Shown here: positions 59,573 to 64,000 of the stretch, piece after piece
Layout: each line of letters starts with the position of its first letter
Numbering within the stretch: the stretch's first letter is position 1
The notes under the pieces: generated by a model
The model's input: only the letters and a program-made list of their open reading frames with translations
The model's database searches: none
What the model was told of the DNA's origin: nothing
From: Combretum micranthum
Taxonomy: Eukaryota; Streptophyta; Magnoliopsida; Myrtales; Combretaceae
DNA length: 64,000 nucleotides
Direction: 5' to 3'
Assembly: GCA_024138025.1 (NCBI GenBank)
Contig: JAMXBD010000113.1
Coordinates: forward strand, 310,001 to 374,000
Translations under genes and position numbers: made by a program

Positions 59573-62500
59573 ATGAAGATAGTCTGTTTTTCTGGAGGAG
59601 TAAAGCTCCACCTGTGTTTGCTTCTACTTGCCATCTCCCTTCCACCCCTCACTGCAGTAATCAATTCTCCACCCTATTAACCCTTTTATTGTTAATTTTT
59701 GTATGTACGTCATTTGGTATTTTGTTTGACCTAATAATCCTGTTCATCTTGGTCTTGCTCAGGTTTTTAACGAAACCCAAAATGGAGACAACCGCAATGG
59801 TAAATTCCTTTGAACCTTTTCTCTTTTAGTATAGCTGCCCACATTACTTGTCAACCCAGAAGTTTGTTTAATCTTTCTGTTATTTTTTTTTTTAATTTTC
59901 TTGTCAGCAACATGTCCTGCTGGTTGGGTAATTGGGGTTGATAAGAGTAAGTGCTTTGGCTACTATGGAAATCAGTCCCTTTCATGGAATGATTCCGAAA
60001 CTATGTGTCGATCTCATGGTGGACACTTAGCTGCCGTGGAGTCATTACAAGAATTGAATTTCACACATAGTTTATGCAATGATAATGCCGGTAGTTGCTG
60101 GTTAGGAGGGGAGTATGTCAATTCTTCCACTGGCTTTGAATGGATTTGGTCCGATAATTCATCACATTCGAATCAATCTGTGCCGGGTTTGCCATCCCAA
60201 TTCAACTGCACCGATCCGTCTTGCCAGTTGAATAGCTCCCCAAATTCCTGTTTGCTGGTGAATAATAGATCTGCATCTCTCACTGTTGAGGGATGTCACA
60301 AGAACCACTCATTTATCTGCATGGTTTACATAGGTATGAACAACCATCCCTCCCCAATTCACCTTCAACCTGTGGTTTCTTTGTAGGAAGTTAAGCATTT
60401 GGCGTGTTCACTGTTTAAACTGTATTGTTTTGCTCATTTTGACTTGTAACGCACTGGTGATATCTTCATTTTTCTATTCAGAGGACAAATGCTTCCACGG
60501 GCACTGCCATAGAGAATATCTTGTCATTATTGTTGTTGCTAGTGGGCTCATTTTCTTCACCACACTAGCTGTTGTGGTTTGGCTTTTGCTGTACAAACGG
60601 AGTAAAAAACGTCGAAGGTCCCGCAAATTATCAAATCCAACTGCCTCTGCATTGGTTCAACCATCATGGAAAATCTTCACCAAAGAAAAACTAAGATCAA
60701 TAACCAAGAACTTCAGTGAAGGAAATCGTCTTATTGGAGATGCCAAGACTGGTGGGACATACAGTGGACTTCTATCGGATGGTTCAAGAGTTGCTGTTAA
60801 GAGATTAAAAAGATCTAGTTTTCAGAGGAAAAAGGAGTTCTACTCTGAAATTGAAAGGGTTTCTAGGCTCCATCATCCTAATTTGGTGGCAGTCAAAGGA
60901 TGCTGTTATGATCATGGTGACCGGTACATAGTATATGAGTTTATAGCAAATGGCCCATTAGATAGATGGCTACACCACATTCCAAGAGGGGGGCGAAGCT
61001 TGGACTGGAAAATGAGAATGAAAATTGCCACAACTCTTGCTCGAGGAATTGCGTAAGTAATTTGGTTAGTTTAATGATCTGTTCTCATTTCTAACTTTTT
61101 CTTTTAAATGCAATTATAATTAAAAAAAAGGTTCAATTTGCTGCTGCTAATCATATTAATTATGTCCTAATGGTTGGGAGATGCAACGCTGTTCTTTCTT
61201 CCAAGCAATCTGATATTAGACCTAGCTCTGTAGCCTGAAGGTCTGTACCCTGGACAAGTGTATTTGCTTTTCTCCTTTTGCATCGCTTCTTTACACATTA
61301 GCTTCATCCATTATAATCCTTCTTATAGCTACAACAGCAACTCTGACTATTTGAATGTGGAGTCAATTCTTAACATTTTGATCCTTTCTGCCATGATCTT
61401 CTATGAATTAGAGCTAAGCTAGGCTGTTCTCTCTATTGCTCTCCACCCCTTCAAATTGTTGTTCTGATGTCATGATCTTATTGTTGCACTCAAAATGTGT
61501 GTTTTCTGGAAAATTTTGTTTCAGATGTTACTGGAAGTCTTCCTGAATCTACACTTTGAAATTACTCGAAAAAGTAATAATATAATATACAAAAGAGATT
61601 ATTAAAGAAGGTTTAAAGCGAATGCATAATCATAAAATGTCATACTTTCTTTTAAGGCATGCATCATGATTGTTTCCACTATTTACATTATGCAGTATAA
61701 TTTTGCTTTGGTCAATATACAGTGAATTTCTTCATGTTGCCACTGATGTTCGCTTGAATAGTCTTAGATTATTGTCGGTGACAGCATTAAGTTTTATGTT
61801 CATGAAGTTGCCAGATAATTTACTGTTTAGTTATTGCTACAATTGATTTGCATGTTGGTTTTATATCCTATCTTTATGGCTTATAGTGCTGATTTCGAGT
61901 TTGCTTTTCAACCACCCCACTTGTTATAGTTGAAGTGTTTAATTATATTGTCGAATTTATCAAGTTTTTCTATTGGGTGCTGGAAATTGTTTTTACTTCT
62001 GTTGGCCAGAGGATGTGGTCGTGACAATGTCATGAATAACGTCCTTTGACTAGCTTCCATGTGATTTAGTGAGGTAGGCCCTTCAGTCTCCAAGAGGATG
62101 ATGCAAGTGTGCAAATACCTGTTTCAATCAGTAATCCCTCATGCATAGTAATCGGTTTAATGGTCAAGTCTCTGAAATCTCTTAATATTTCCATTAGCAG
62201 GGGTTAATTAGTACTCTCTATCTGTGACATTGCCATTTATATGGATATTTGGATAAACTGAAAACCAGCGGTAATCACTGAAGGGATTGCAGTTGAAGGT
62301 TAGGTTTGTACAGCTAAAAAAGATACGCATTTTCCTGAATGGAAATATGCACGTAAGTTTGGACACAATAGCTAACTTTAATATGGTCTTCTAAGTAAAA
62401 GCCAGTCAAATGGGCTTTTCTTCAATGTTTTATGAATGAAGCAACGTGGGGAAAAGTTTAAGTTTTTGCAAACTTGATGATTTTGAGCTTGTAAATATTG

Positions 62501-63568
62501 GGCATGGTCCCCTCCATCCCGCACATTGCGGTTATACTCCTTTTGGTTAAAAAAAATTTTGAATTAATCAAAAAAAGTTCATGCATACCCTTATAGCCAC
62601 TCAAATTATAATGGGTGTCATAAACTATTTTTTCTTACTCTAGCATCTTCATCATGTACTGAAAAGTAAATCATATGGAATTTTACCAAATGGAGTGAAG
62701 TTGAAATTGTGTCGCAGTAGGCATAAGTCAGCATGGTCTAGGCAGCCCAGCAATGATGATGAGAAACATACTGATTTCTAAACAAATTACACAGATTAGT
62801 GACAACTAGTGTTGACTTCTTGGTCATTATTGTCTTCACATGTTGGCTGAGTATAAGATAAAGAGTAGGCATAGGTCAGCATGGTCTAGGCAGCCCAGCA
62901 ATGATGATGAGAAACATATTAGATTTCTAAACAAATTACACAGATTAGTAACAACTAATGTTGACTTCTTGGTCCTTATTGTCTTCACATGTTGGCTGAG
63001 CATATGATAAAAAGAGTATTACACTTAATTTTGCAGGTTTCTCCATGATAAGGTTAAGCCACATGTTGTGCATCGGGATATCCGTGCCAGTAATGTCTTG
63101 CTTGATGAAGAGTTTGGGGCTCATCTAATGGGTGTAGGCCTTTCAAAGTTCATACCATGGGAGGTGATGCATGAGAGGACAATGATGGCAGGTGGCACAC
63201 ATGGATACCTTGCCCCTGAATATGTGTACAGAAATGAAATTACAACAAAGAGCGACGTTTATAGCTTTGGTGTTCTACTGCTTGAAATTGTAAGTGGGCG
63301 TAGACCTGCACAAGCAGTTGATTCGGTGGGTTGGCAGAGCATATTTGAATGGGCAACACCTCTAGTGCAGGCTCACCGCTATCCAGAGCTTTTGGATCCT
63401 CTAATAACATCATCCTCCTCTGCTGACATTCCCGAAGCTGGAGTCATACAGAAAGTTGTGGACCTTGTTTATACTTGCACACAGCATGTGCCATCCATGC
63501 GACCAAGAATGTCACATGTTGTTCATCAACTACTGCAGTTGGCTCCACCTACCATTTTGAGCAAGTGA
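59573..63568 (+). CDS. C-type lectin receptor-like kinase (At1g52310 type)
   Basis: Plasma-membrane receptor-like protein of a family that is usually single-copy in plants; its ligand is not known to me. Exons: 59573-59656, 59763-59799, 59908-60333, 60482-61052, 63037-63568; GT-AG introns; 1,650 nt, 549 residues, matching Arabidopsis in length. An earlier ATG at 59562 runs straight into a stop, so 59573 is chosen. Residues 1-28 are a signal peptide; 43-180 form a C-type lectin fold with paired cysteines (CPAGW, SETMCRSHGGHLAAVES, CWLGGEY, HSFIC) and several N-glycosylation sites; 195-220 span the membrane, followed by a basic stop-transfer run. The kinase domain has VAVK Lys289, Glu305 and HRD Asp387, but the glycine loop is unusual (IGDAKTGGTYSG) and the DFG position reads GVG (405-407). 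Arabidopsis has the same change as I recall it, so activity may be atypical or absent. Confidence 0.95.
62718..63017 (+). repeat. 148-bp tandem duplication at the 3' end of intron 4
   Basis: Unit 1 (62718-62865) and unit 2 (62866-about 63017) are nearly identical, sharing GTCAGCATGGTCTAGGCAGC and GTTGACTTCTTGGTC with a handful of differences. The second unit ends about 20 bases before the splice acceptor of the last exon, so the branch-point region has been duplicated upstream. Confidence 0.9.
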
Positions 63569-64000
63569 AATTTGAGAACTTTTTTTTTTTTAATTAGCTC
63601 TTTTTAATCTAACTACTACTACTCTTACATGGGAAGAAGAGAGACAATGGGAAGCTCATCTCTGTTGTTTGTTAGCGAGAGATGTACGACGTAGGAGTTC
63701 GATCTCACTTTATCTGTTGTATTGTAGCTGATGTTAAACAAGGAACATAATTTTTGCTACTACAATGAATTTAGCAATTCAAGGAATCCATGCAACATTA
63801 TTAGATTGATGTTGCATAATATGTTGTGTGTAGCTTGTGGTTTCGTACTTGTAATGATATCTATTGCTTACTGGTGATCAATATGTTGGCTATTAGTGGA
63901 TGTTGCTTATTATGCTGACAATGCCAATAATTACCGAACATTTTTTTCCTGCTTTCTCTTACCATTTCTACGAGCTCGTCTTCTTACATTAGTCATGATC
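63569..64000 (+). other. 3' untranslated and downstream sequence of the receptor kinase
   Basis: Follows the stop codon; T-rich, with AT-rich poly(A)-signal-like words around 63740-63790. Nothing further is recognised to the end of the window. Confidence 0.5.

Noticed and set aside
1..64000. tRNA, rRNA, CRISPR or bacterial-type features
   Set aside because: None seen by eye; the sequence is a eukaryotic nuclear region. A covariance-model scan would be needed to exclude small RNA genes.

Overview
This window looks like flowering-plant nuclear DNA. It is AT-rich, its genes have many short GT-AG introns, and it holds plant-type repeats: Mutator-like and hAT transposons, Ty3/gypsy LTR elements and foldback MITEs. 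The gene set (TAM41, MOSC/mARC proteins, a C-type-lectin receptor kinase) fits an angiosperm. I cannot name the species.

Layout. Positions 1-8,300 are intergenic: an old LTR on the minus strand (about 421-2380) interrupted by a hAT-like element, plus two foldback MITEs (2975-3331 and 6942-7249). A 6.4-kb Mutator-like element (8317-14730) follows, with long terminal inverted repeats and a TATG(G)ATCAT target duplication. It carries a decayed transposase gene and a decayed plant-mobile-domain (PMD) gene. Its right end lies 374 bp from the ATG of an intact ten-exon TAM41 gene (15105-20681, plus), which encodes the mitochondrial CDP-diacylglycerol synthase. A MOSC/mARC-family gene, copy A (21164-24552, minus, 8 exons), converges on TAM41. 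About 13 kb further on, the end of TAM41 and the whole mARC gene occur again as a segmental duplication: a TAM41 3'-end pseudogene (32805-33435) and mARC copy B (34189-37751, minus, 8 exons). Copy B encodes an N-terminal membrane anchor. Copy A has lost that anchor and its start codon by a short deletion.

AT-rich sequence follows, with tandem duplications, a probable solo LTR (29981-31332), dispersed short repeats and a 399-bp non-autonomous hAT (43457-43855). Next is a degraded Ty3/gypsy element (45036-57158). Its 5' LTR is split by a 5.5-kb hAT transposon (45621-51169) whose transposase is also broken. The intact 3' LTR preserves the pre-insertion target site. The window ends with an intact five-exon C-type-lectin receptor-like kinase gene (59573-63568, plus) whose kinase domain lacks the usual DFG aspartate.

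Four genes appear functional. TAM41 and the mARC pair both belong to families that act at mitochondria, but nothing in the sequence shows they work together. All exon models were made by hand from splice sites, reading frame and family resemblance, and each sums to a clean open frame.
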